A stretch of DNA of 64,000 nucleotides, taken from positions 2,170,001-2,234,000 of the forward strand of contig JBCBSM010000001.1 in the NCBI GenBank assembly GCA_039819165.1. The letters run 5' to 3'. This DNA comes from Planctomycetota bacterium. GTDB taxonomy: Bacteria > Planctomycetota > Phycisphaerae > Phycisphaerales > UBA1924. The translations under genes were made by a program, and so were the position numbers. Under the pieces are notes generated by a model that was not told the origin of the DNA, did no database searches, and saw nothing but the letters and a program-made list of their open reading frames with translations. Position 1 is the stretch's first letter, and every line of letters begins with the position of its first letter. Below are positions 52,437 through 59,701 of the stretch, piece by piece.

Positions 52437-53453
52437 ATGACCAGCCGGACGAGCGAGCCCGCCGCCTACCAGCCGACCCCGGAACCGGACTGCGTACCGA
52501 CGCCGCCGGCCCCGATGTTCGCCCGCGTGCTTAGGCTGGGCGTCGGCGGCGCGATGATGGGACTGGCCAACCTCGTGCCGGGCATCAGCGGCGGCACGAT
52601 GCTCGTCGCCGCCGGCGTCTACCGCGACTTCGTCGATGCCGTCTCGGACGCCACGCGGCTGCGGATCTCCCGCGGCATGCTGCTGACGCTGGCCGCCATC
52701 GCCGGGGCGGCGGGCGTCGCCATCGTCCTTGGGGCCCGCCCCGTGGCGTTCGGCCTCGAGCACGCGCGGTGGGCGATGTACGCCCTGTTCATCGGGCTGA
52801 CCATCGGCGGCGTGCCGGCGCTGCTCGCCCTCGTGCGGCCGCTCGACGCCCGCGTGCTGGGTTTCGCGGCGCTGGGCCTGCTGGCGATGATCGGCATCGT
52901 GATCACGCAGGAATCGGGCGCAACCGGGGGCGCGACCTCGGGCTGGCCCTTCCTCGTGCTCGCGGGTGCCGCGGGCGCCGCGGCCATGGTGCTGCCGGGC
53001 GTCAGCGGCGCGTACCTGCTGCTGCTGCTGGGCCAGTACGAGAGCGTCGTCAGCGCGATCAAGGACCTGGCCAGCGGCGATCGGGCGGCGGCGATCCGCA
53101 CGCTCATCCCCGTAGGCATCGGCGTGGCGTTGGGCATCGCGCTGGTCGCTAACGCGCTCCGCTGGCTGCTGCACCGCTGCGAGCGGCCGACGCTCGCGGT
53201 GCTGCTCGGGCTGCTGGTTGGCGCACCCGCGGGGCTCTACCCATTCCGCGAGGCCGTGCCGCCCGTGCCCGGCGACGTGATCGACGGCGAGGTCGTGACG
53301 GCGGAGAACCAGAGCGAATTCGACGCCGAGGACTGGCCGACGCGGGCGTTCACGCCGGGCGTCGGCCACGTCGCGGGGGCGTTAGCTCTGGTCGGTGTCG
53401 GCTGCGGACTGACGATCGCCGTTGGCCACCTCGGCCGCCGCCGCGATGCGTGA
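52437..53453 (+). CDS. DUF368 polyprenyl-phosphate transporter
   Basis: 338 residues, about eight transmembrane helices. The DUF368 signature is present twice: GLANLVPGISGGTMLVAAG and AMVLPGVSGAYLLLLLGQYE. This family (PopT) was recently shown to flip undecaprenyl phosphate back across the membrane for reuse in cell-wall and glycan synthesis. The start is uncertain: ATG 52437 is used, ATG 52398 or the internal ATG of MFARVLRLGVGG are alternatives. The 3' end overlaps the convergent lgt by 72 bp. Neighbours lgt and galE share an envelope theme. Confidence 0.87.
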   Translation: MTSRTSEPAAYQPTPEPDCVPTPPAPMFARVLRLGVGGAMMGLANLVPGISGGTMLVAAGVYRDFVDAVSDATRLRISRGMLLTLAAIAGAAGVAIVLGARPVAFGLEHARWAMYALFIGLTIGGVPALLALVRPLDARVLGFAALGLLAMIGIVITQESGATGGATSGWPFLVLAGAAGAAAMVLPGVSGAYLLLLLGQYESVVSAIKDLASGDRAAAIRTLIPVGIGVALGIALVANALRWLLHRCERPTLAVLLGLLVGAPAGLYPFREAVPPVPGDVIDGEVVTAENQSEFDAEDWPTRAFTPGVGHVAGALALVGVGCGLTIAVGHLGRRRDA

Positions 53454-54542
53454 GCCCTTCGCACCGCGCTTCGACAGCCAGCCGCCGAAGCGGGGCGCGT
53501 CGGGCCGGCCGCGGGCCTTGATCAACGCAAGCCCCGCGACGCCGATGGCGATCAGCGCGACGCTCAGCCACTGGCCGCGGCTGAGGCCCAGCGGCGTCTG
53601 GTTCTGGAAGTGGGCATCGGGCAGCCGGAAGAACTCGGTGGCGACGCGACCCACGCCGTAGGTGATGACGAACCAGCACGAGATCACGCCGCTTGCGCGG
53701 GGCCTGGCCCACACGATCGCGAGCACGGCGAGCACGACGACGCCCTCGGCCAGCGCCTGGTAGAGCTGCGAGGGATGCCGCGCGTTGAGCGAGGCCTCCA
53801 GCAGGTTGCGGGCGGCCGGATCGCCGTCCCGCATCTGCGCCACCAGCGCCCGCCAGGCCTGCCCGAAGCGGTCCCAGCCGCCCTCGACGCGGAGCTCGAG
53901 CGGGCTCATGCCCACCGCCTCGGCGGCGGCGATCCGCTGGTCGTCGGAGAGTTCGTCCCAGCGGGCGGTGACCTCCTGGGGGTACTTCACCGCCCACCAC
54001 GGCGCGGGCGTGCCGAAGGGCGCGGCCACGCGGCCCAGCAGCTCGCCGTTGACGAAGTTGGCCAGCCGCCCGCACAGCAGCCCGATCGGTGCGGCGAAGG
54101 CGGCGAGATCGAACAGGTGCGTCCGCGGGACGGCCAGCTCGGGCCGATCGTCGAGCCTCGCCCGCTTCGCCAGGCTGCGCTGGAGCAGCAGGAAGCCCAG
54201 CATGGCCCCGAGGAAGCCGCCGTGGCTCGCCATGCCGCCCTTGGTGATGTTGATGGCGCCCCAGAAGGGCACGCTCGACGAGACGTCGGCCAGCAGGTCG
54301 GGGCGGTAGAGCAGCACGTAGCCCACGCGTCCGCCGATGACCCCGCCCAGCCCGCCCCACACCACCATGTCGCCGAGCGCAGGCGCGTCCAGCGGCGTGG
54401 CCCCCCGCGTCCGCAGCCAGCGGAGCACGAGGTAGGCCAGGACGAAGCCCAAGATGTACGAGATGCCGTACCAGTAGATCGCGAACGAGCCGCCGAGGCG
54501 GACCACCACCGGGTCGAGATCGTGCAGCCAGGCGAGCGTCAC
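53382..54542 (-). CDS. lgt: Prolipoprotein diacylglyceryl transferase
   Basis: 386 residues, seven transmembrane helices. Transfers diacylglycerol to the lipobox Cys; many candidate substrates occur in this window. Motifs are YWYGISYILGFVLAY, GGMASHGGFLGAM (His), GRLANFVNGELLGR (Lgt signature) and RHPSQLYQALAEG. An insertion of about 60 residues lies between the signature and RHPSQ, and the C-terminal 40 residues are an extra soluble tail. GTG 54542 is chosen because TACCAT lies 6 nt upstream and this start gives the full first helix. It overlaps popT at the 3' end by 72 bp. Confidence 0.94.
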   Translation of the reverse strand: MTLAWLHDLDPVVVRLGGSFAIYWYGISYILGFVLAYLVLRWLRTRGATPLDAPALGDMVVWGGLGGVIGGRVGYVLLYRPDLLADVSSSVPFWGAINITKGGMASHGGFLGAMLGFLLLQRSLAKRARLDDRPELAVPRTHLFDLAAFAAPIGLLCGRLANFVNGELLGRVAAPFGTPAPWWAVKYPQEVTARWDELSDDQRIAAAEAVGMSPLELRVEGGWDRFGQAWRALVAQMRDGDPAARNLLEASLNARHPSQLYQALAEGVVVLAVLAIVWARPRASGVISCWFVITYGVGRVATEFFRLPDAHFQNQTPLGLSRGQWLSVALIAIGVAGLALIKARGRPDAPRFGGWLSKRGAKGSRIAAAAEVANGDRQSAADTDQS

Positions 54543-54548
54543 GCGGCG

Positions 54549-54554
54549 ATGGTA
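54549..54554 (-). promoter_or_regulatory. TACCAT -10-like element of lgt
   Basis: On the minus strand TACCAT ends 6 nt before GTG 54542 and lies between lgt and the 3' end of the upstream zinc-ribbon gene. Confidence 0.5.
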
Positions 54555-54561
54555 CGGGCGG

Positions 54562-55764
54562 CTAGGGCGCGTCGCGAGCCGGCGGTTCGCCGACCTCGAC
54601 CGCGGTCTTGGCCTCGGGCTGGGCGTCCGGCTGGGCATCGGCGATCCGCCACGCCGCGCCGCACTCGGGGCACACCGTGCAGCGGTCGGCCTCGGGCGTG
54701 AGGCGGTTGAGGTCGTAGTAGCAGGCGTGACAGATCGCCAGGCGGGCGTGGGCGCGGCGGCGGTCGAGGGGAATCATGAAGAACGACCGGAGGGCCACCA
54801 GAAGTGCGATGACCGCTGGTAGCAGCACTGCGATCCAGAACGCCGCCAAGTTCTCATCCAAGCCGATCACCGCCCTGGCCATGAACAGCAGCCACATCAG
54901 GAGGAAGAAGAGAACCGGGGATCCCCAGAACAGCAGCTGATGCATGTAGGTGCGCAGCCGTGCGCGCTCGATGAGGCCGCGGGGTCGCTGGCCCAGCGCC
55001 GCGCGCAGGTTCTCGCGGGTGCGGCGCAGCCTGCGGCACCGGCCGCGGTCGTCGATCACGAGGCCGAGCAGCCGGATGCCGGGCGGGCATTCCGCGTTGC
55101 CGCAGGCCTCGCACGCGGCGGCATCGGGATCGCGCCGCGAGCCGCACGACAGGCAGCGTTCCCGCCGCCCCCGCCAGGTGTGCCGGGCCACTCGAGCAGA
55201 CCACCACAGCGCGATGAACGCGCACGCATACACGACCGCGTTGCCGGCCAGGCCACCCCACCGCGGCAGATACACGAAGTCGACCTGCGTCATCCCGAGG
55301 GTGCGACGCACGTAGCCGCGGCTCCGCTCGATCTCTATCGACTCGAAGCGTGCCTGCTCGCCCCGCCAGTAGCCCTCGTATCTGCCATGGGCGGACTCGA
55401 AGGGCCATCCGGCGGACATCTCGCACGACATCGTGTACGGCACTTTGGCGGGCCGCGCGCGGATCCACTTGAGGGAGCCAACCACCATCGATTCCGCATC
55501 ATCGCGCTGCCAGTGCAGCGTCAGCAGGACACGCGAGGAGGCGACAACGCGATCGTCCTCCACGTAGAAGTAGACCCAGTCCTCCTTATCGGCAACGTAC
55601 CGCATGTCCTCGTACGTGCCAGCGCTCGAGAGCAACTGCGCGGCGAGCATCATCGCTGGTGCAACGGCGATGGATGCCAGGACGCCGATGACTGCGCCAA
55701 GGATCGCCATCCGCGGCGTGGCCTGCCGCACGCGTCGGCTTCGCCTCCTCGCGGTCTCCGCCAT
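54562..55764 (-). CDS. Membrane protein with two zinc-ribbon-like motifs
   Basis: 400 residues from ATG 55764, with TAGTGT 5 nt upstream. Four transmembrane helices in two pairs: about 19-43, 176-193, 285-305 and 318-340. A beta-rich segment (about 60-165) lies outside. Between the pairs is a Cys cluster CLSCGSRRDPDAAACEACG, and near the C-terminus CHACYYDLNR and CPECGAAW form a second. Both look like zinc ribbons in the cytoplasm. The tail is a Glu/Ala/Pro repeat. Base usage fits the region. Function unknown. Confidence 0.75.
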   Translation of the reverse strand: MAETARRRSRRVRQATPRMAILGAVIGVLASIAVAPAMMLAAQLLSSAGTYEDMRYVADKEDWVYFYVEDDRVVASSRVLLTLHWQRDDAESMVVGSLKWIRARPAKVPYTMSCEMSAGWPFESAHGRYEGYWRGEQARFESIEIERSRGYVRRTLGMTQVDFVYLPRWGGLAGNAVVYACAFIALWWSARVARHTWRGRRERCLSCGSRRDPDAAACEACGNAECPPGIRLLGLVIDDRGRCRRLRRTRENLRAALGQRPRGLIERARLRTYMHQLLFWGSPVLFFLLMWLLFMARAVIGLDENLAAFWIAVLLPAVIALLVALRSFFMIPLDRRRAHARLAICHACYYDLNRLTPEADRCTVCPECGAAWRIADAQPDAQPEAKTAVEVGEPPARDAP

Positions 55765-55769
55765 GGCGG

Positions 55770-55775
55770 ACACTA
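55770..55775 (-). promoter_or_regulatory. TAGTGT -10-like element
   Basis: On the minus strand TAGTGT ends 5 nt before ATG 55764, with no Shine-Dalgarno. Confidence 0.5.
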
Positions 55776-55808
55776 GCGGTATCGGACCTACTTCGGAGTC
55801 TTGCGTGC

Positions 55809-56591
55809 TCAGAACTCGATCCCGAAGAACCGCCTCGCGTTGGCGTCGGTGTGCTCTTCGAACGCCCCGAGCGTCTCGCCCCGCGCTTCGGCCAGTATCG
55901 CCGCCGTCAGCGACACCATCCACGGGCGGCACGGCCGCTGCCCCCGCACGGGCTGCGGGCTGAGATAGGGCGCGTCGGTCTCGACCATGATGCGGTCCGC
56001 CGGCGTGAGCACCGCCGCCTCCAGCGTCGGCCGGGCGTTCTTGTACGTCGCCACGCCGGTGTACGAGATCATGGCGCCGAAGTCGAGCACGCCGCGGGCC
56101 TCGTCCGGGCCGGCCGTGAAGCAGTGGAACACGAAGCGGTCGCCCGGTATGCCGCTGCTCCGCAGGATGGGCAGCAGGCGATCGAAGGCCTCGCGGCAGT
56201 GCACGACCACGGGCTTGTCGATGCCCCGTCCGCGGGCGGCCGCGATCAACCCGAGCTGCGCGTCGAGCACCTCCAGCTGCTGGGCGAGGGGCGGACGGTC
56301 GTAGTGCTCGTCGAGCCCCAGCTCGCCCCAGGCGACGCACCGCTCGTCCGCGATGGCCCTGCCGAGCGCCGCCATGTCGAATGGGCCCTCGCCCGCGTAC
56401 AGCGGGTGGATGCCCGCGCTGCACCAGACGTTGCCGTGCGCCCTTGCGAGCGTGAGGCACTCGAGCGCGTTGGCCGGCGTCGTCGAGATCGTGATCGCGC
56501 CCCGCACGCCGTGCCGCCGCGCTTCGGCCAGCTCGTCGGCGACGCGGCCCTCGAACTCCGGGAATGTCAGGTGGCAGTGCGTGTCGATCAC
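55809..56591 (-). CDS. tatD: TatD-family metal-dependent hydrolase
   Basis: 260 residues, the family length. Metal ligands appear in order: VIDTHCHL (two His), WGELGLDEHYD (Glu), VVHCREAFDRLL (His), VFHCFTAGP (His) and VETDAPYLSPQP (Asp). TatD proteins are 3'-5' DNases or quality-control nucleases. GTG 56591 starts the protein directly at VIDTHCH, usual for TatD, and has TAGGGT 5 nt upstream. The gene diverges from the transglutaminase; only 36 bp separate the two starts. Confidence 0.93.
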   Translation of the reverse strand: MIDTHCHLTFPEFEGRVADELAEARRHGVRGAITISTTPANALECLTLARAHGNVWCSAGIHPLYAGEGPFDMAALGRAIADERCVAWGELGLDEHYDRPPLAQQLEVLDAQLGLIAAARGRGIDKPVVVHCREAFDRLLPILRSSGIPGDRFVFHCFTAGPDEARGVLDFGAMISYTGVATYKNARPTLEAAVLTPADRIMVETDAPYLSPQPVRGQRPCRPWMVSLTAAILAEARGETLGAFEEHTDANARRFFGIEF

Positions 56592-56596
56592 GGGCA

Positions 56597-56602
56597 ACCC
56601 TA
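56597..56602 (-). promoter_or_regulatory. TAGGGT -10-like element of tatD
   Basis: On the minus strand TAGGGT ends 5 nt before GTG 56591. With the element at 56617-56622 it makes a back-to-back leaderless promoter pair. Confidence 0.55.
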
Positions 56603-56616
56603 GCGGATCGTGGACG

Positions 56617-56622
56617 TAGTAT
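56617..56622 (+). promoter_or_regulatory. TAGTAT -10-like element of the transglutaminase gene
   Basis: TAGTAT ends 5 nt before GTG 56628. It favours this start over the in-frame GTG at 56610, which would put the element inside the coding region. Confidence 0.55.
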
Positions 56623-56627
56623 TTTTG

Positions 56628-58100
56628 GTGATCGCCCGGCCGCTTGCACGCTGGTTCGTCTCGATGCTGCTCGCGGTATTGCTCTTCGCCCATGTGGCGT
56701 GGGGAGACACGCTGTGGTACGTGGTGCGCCTGGACGGCACGCCCGCGGGCTGGATGTCGATCGAGACCACGACCGCCGGCGAGCGGACGACGACGCGGAC
56801 CGAGATGCGGGTCGCCGTCCGCCGCGGGGCGTCGGTGCTCGAGACCGCCTTCGAGACCGAGGTCGTCGAGCACGCCGACGGCCGCGTGCTATCGATGGCC
56901 CGCACGCTCCGCGAGGATGTGGCTACGCAGCGGACGAGGTGGCGCTTCGAGGACGGCGGCGTGCGGGTCGAGGCGTCCGTCGGCGGCCTGCCGACGCGGA
57001 GCGTGGAGCCCACGCCCGAGGGCCGCCACGTGGGCCCCGCCGGCGATCGGGCACGATTCGCCGAGCAGGTGGCCCGGGGCGTGGCGCAATTCGACGCCGC
57101 GGTGCTCGATCCGCTGGCCGGCCTCCGTCCCGTCGCGGTCCGTCGCACGATCATCGGCGGCGACACGCTGGCGACGCCCGAGGGCACGGTCCGCGTCACC
57201 CGCGTCGAGACGCTGCGGGGCGAGGACGACCGGGCCGTCACCGAGTGGCTCGACGCCGAGGGCCACCTCGTGCGGGCCGAGCTGGCGATCGGCGCCGTCG
57301 TACAGATCATCGAACGCGCCGCCGAGGGCGACGCGCGGCGCGCCATCGACGATCCGCCCGACCTGGTCGATCGCACGCGGGCCCCGGCCGACACACGGCT
57401 GCGGTCGCACGAGCGGCTGCGGCGGGCGAGCTACGTGCTGCGGGTGCGGCGCGGTGCGCCGGCGACGCCCGTGGACGGCTGGCCCCAGGCCATCGAGCAC
57501 GCGGGTCCCGGAGCCGTGCGGGTCCGCATCGATCTCGATAACGCCGGTGCGCCCGCGGCCGTGCCCGTCGCCGACCGCGATCGATTCCTGGCGGCGACGG
57601 ACCTGCTCGAGCGGGACGACCCGCTCGTGCGGCAGCTGGCCGACCGCGCGCTCCGTGGCGTGCCCGCTGATGCCGACGAGCGCCGCAAGGCCGAGGCGAT
57701 GCGGGGCTTCGTGCACCGCTACATCGACGCCAAATCGCTCGACGTCGCGCAGGCCAGCGCCGCCCGCGTGGCGCGGGACCGCGAGGGCGACTGCACCGAG
57801 CACGCCGTGCTGCTGGCGGCCATGCTGCGGGCGGCGGGCGTGCCCTCCAGGCTCGTCGCCGGGCTGAGCTACGAGGACGCCGCCGCGCCGTCCTTCATCT
57901 ACCACGTGTGGACGCAGGCGCTGGTGCAGGACGCCGACGGCGAGCGTTGGATCGACCTAGACGCCACGCAGCGCCGCCGCGCACGGCACGCGGCGCAGAT
58001 CGCCCTGGCGACCTCGGACGCCGCCGACGCCCGAGAGCTGTGGCGCGAGCTGGGTGCCACCCTCGGCAGGCTGTCGGTCGAGGTGGAGTCCACGCGGTGA
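56628..58100 (+). CDS. Exported transglutaminase-like protein
   Basis: 490 residues. A signal peptide or anchor covers about 1-25 (WFVSMLLAVLLFAHVAWGDT). The catalytic triad of transglutaminase-like cysteine proteases is in the C-terminal third: REGDCTEHAVLLAAMLRAAG (Cys), SFIYHVWTQALVQ (His) and RWIDLDAT (Asp). The N-terminal 350 residues are beta-rich and may bind a substrate. Members act as peptidases or amidases in the periplasm. GTG 56628 is chosen on the TAGTAT element; GTG 56610 is the alternative. The stop overlaps nnrD (GTGA), so they are coupled. Confidence 0.85.
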   Translation: MIARPLARWFVSMLLAVLLFAHVAWGDTLWYVVRLDGTPAGWMSIETTTAGERTTTRTEMRVAVRRGASVLETAFETEVVEHADGRVLSMARTLREDVATQRTRWRFEDGGVRVEASVGGLPTRSVEPTPEGRHVGPAGDRARFAEQVARGVAQFDAAVLDPLAGLRPVAVRRTIIGGDTLATPEGTVRVTRVETLRGEDDRAVTEWLDAEGHLVRAELAIGAVVQIIERAAEGDARRAIDDPPDLVDRTRAPADTRLRSHERLRRASYVLRVRRGAPATPVDGWPQAIEHAGPGAVRVRIDLDNAGAPAAVPVADRDRFLAATDLLERDDPLVRQLADRALRGVPADADERRKAEAMRGFVHRYIDAKSLDVAQASAARVARDREGDCTEHAVLLAAMLRAAGVPSRLVAGLSYEDAAAPSFIYHVWTQALVQDADGERWIDLDATQRRRARHAAQIALATSDAADARELWRELGATLGRLSVEVESTR

Positions 58101-59065
58101 CGAGCCCAGCGCCGGACCCGCCACCGACGCTGCCCGTGCGGCCGAGCGACGGGCACAAGGGCACCTTCGGCACCGTGGCGGTCGTCGGCGGGTGCGCGCT
58201 GCCGGGCAGCCGGATGCTCGGCGCGCCGGCCCTCGCCGCTCGCGCGGCGGCCCGCGTCGGCGCGGGACTCGTGCGTCTGGCGTGCCCGGCGCCGGTGCTC
58301 GATGCTGCGCTGGCCCTGGCCGACCACGCCACCGGGCGGGCGATCCCGGTCGACGCCGAGGGCGGCCTCGTACCCCACGAGTCGGCCGCGATCATCGACG
58401 ATCTTGCGGCCAACGCCACGGTGCTCGTGGTCGGCCCGGGCCTCGGCCGCGGCGCGGGGTCGGCCGCCGCGGTGCTGCGGGCGGTGCAGCAGCGCGAGGC
58501 AATCGCCGTGATAGACGCGGACGCACTCAACGAGCTGGCCGCCACGCCGCAGCTCGCGCTGGACTTCCACGCCCCCGCGGTGCTCACGCCCCACCCCGGC
58601 GAGTACGCGCGGCTCGCTGCGGCGCTCGGCCTGCCCCAGGTCCCGCGGACCGACGGCGAGCGGCGGGAGGCCGCGGCGGAGCTTGCGCGCCGGCTGGGCT
58701 GCATCGTGGTCCTCAAGGGCGCCCGCACCGTGGTCAGCGACGGCTACCGGCACTGGGCGGACGACACGGCCGACGCCGCGCTCGCCGCGGGGGGCACGGG
58801 CGACGTGCTCGCCGGCGCCATCGCGGGATTGGCCGCCCAGTTCGCGAGGCCGCCGGTGCACGAGCGGGCCCGTGCGCGGCTGGGGGATCGCGCGCCCCGC
58901 GACGCGGCGCTCTCGCTCTATGACGTGGCCCGCGGCGGCGTGCGGGCGCACGCGCTGGCCGCCGCGGGATGGCGGGCCGCGCACGACGCCGACGCGGGCC
59001 TGCTGCCGGCCGAGCTGGCCGACGCGCTGCCGGCCGCGATCGCGTCCATGCGTGCGCCGGGTTAA
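58097..59065 (+). CDS. nnrD: ADP-dependent NAD(P)H-hydrate dehydratase
   Basis: 322 residues from GTG 58097, overlapping the previous stop. Repairs hydrated NAD(P)H. Carbohydrate-kinase-like fold with GHKGTFGTVAVVGG, LVVGPGLGRG, IDADALNELA, LTPHPGEYARL and AAGGTGDVLAGAIAGL. The epimerase domain NnrE, fused in many bacteria, is absent. An insertion of about 25 residues after the GGTGDVL motif (RPPVHERARARLGDRAPRD) is unusual. Coupling to an exported transglutaminase has no known meaning. Confidence 0.92.
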   Translation: MTSPAPDPPPTLPVRPSDGHKGTFGTVAVVGGCALPGSRMLGAPALAARAAARVGAGLVRLACPAPVLDAALALADHATGRAIPVDAEGGLVPHESAAIIDDLAANATVLVVGPGLGRGAGSAAAVLRAVQQREAIAVIDADALNELAATPQLALDFHAPAVLTPHPGEYARLAAALGLPQVPRTDGERREAAAELARRLGCIVVLKGARTVVSDGYRHWADDTADAALAAGGTGDVLAGAIAGLAAQFARPPVHERARARLGDRAPRDAALSLYDVARGGVRAHALAAAGWRAAHDADAGLLPAELADALPAAIASMRAPG

Positions 59066-59077
59066 GCTCGGCGTGTC

Positions 59078-59701
59078 CTAGTCCTCGTCGTCTAGCCGCC
59101 GCGGCGAGGTGCTCGCGACCAGCCGCAGCGTGGGCGCGTCCCACTGCGCGGTCATGCCGGTATCGCCCAGGTCGTTGGGTTCGACGGTGATGTCGACCGT
59201 CGCCCGCCGCAGCCGGGGCCCGGGGTCGTACTCGAGCGTGAAGGTTGCGTCGCGGATGCCCCGCAGCAGCGGCCTCGTCTCGCTGGACGTCAGCACGCCG
59301 TCGGTGAACTCGTCGACGTTCAGCATGAGCCGCTGGGTGCCGTCGGTCGCCTCGGGGTCGGCTTCGGCGGCGATCCGCGTGACCTGGCGGAAGTTCGTCG
59401 CCTCGTCTTCGGCCGACACGAACTCGATGCTGTTGCTGAACAGCGGGTTCTGCGCCGCATCCAGCACGTCGAGGGGGTAGGGCGCAAACTCCTCGCCCGT
59501 GCGCACCATCGTGAGGATGCGGTGCACCACGATGCGGGTCACCACGTGCGTCGACGCGGTCTCGCTCGTCTCCTGGTAGCTCTTGAAGGCCGTATCCAGG
59601 GCGGTGAGCGATGCCGTCAGGAGCGCCGCGCTGATCGACAGCGCGACCATCATCTCGATGAGGCTAAAGCCCCGGCGACCTCGGCGTGCACGCCCGATCA
59701 T
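59078..59701 (-). CDS. Pseudopilin, GspJ-like
   Basis: 207 residues. Prepilin signature RRGFSLIEMMVALSISAALL (cleavage after Gly, Glu at +5) followed by the N-terminal helix and a C-terminal beta domain (ATFTLEYDPGPRLRRATVDI). The position as the last gene of a cluster after a GspI/V-like and a PilX-like gene suggests a minor pseudopilin of a type II secretion or pilus machine, probably J-like; the exact subtype is not sure. Its start overlaps the stop of the PilX-like gene by 4 bp (ATGA). Confidence 0.82.
   Translation of the reverse strand: MIGRARRGRRGFSLIEMMVALSISAALLTASLTALDTAFKSYQETSETASTHVVTRIVVHRILTMVRTGEEFAPYPLDVLDAAQNPLFSNSIEFVSAEDEATNFRQVTRIAAEADPEATDGTQRLMLNVDEFTDGVLTSSETRPLLRGIRDATFTLEYDPGPRLRRATVDITVEPNDLGDTGMTAQWDAPTLRLVASTSPRRLDDED

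Noticed and set aside
56610-56612. GTG 56610 as the transglutaminase start
   Set aside because: It would place the TAGTAT element inside the gene and adds six residues before a good signal peptide. Kept only as an alternative.
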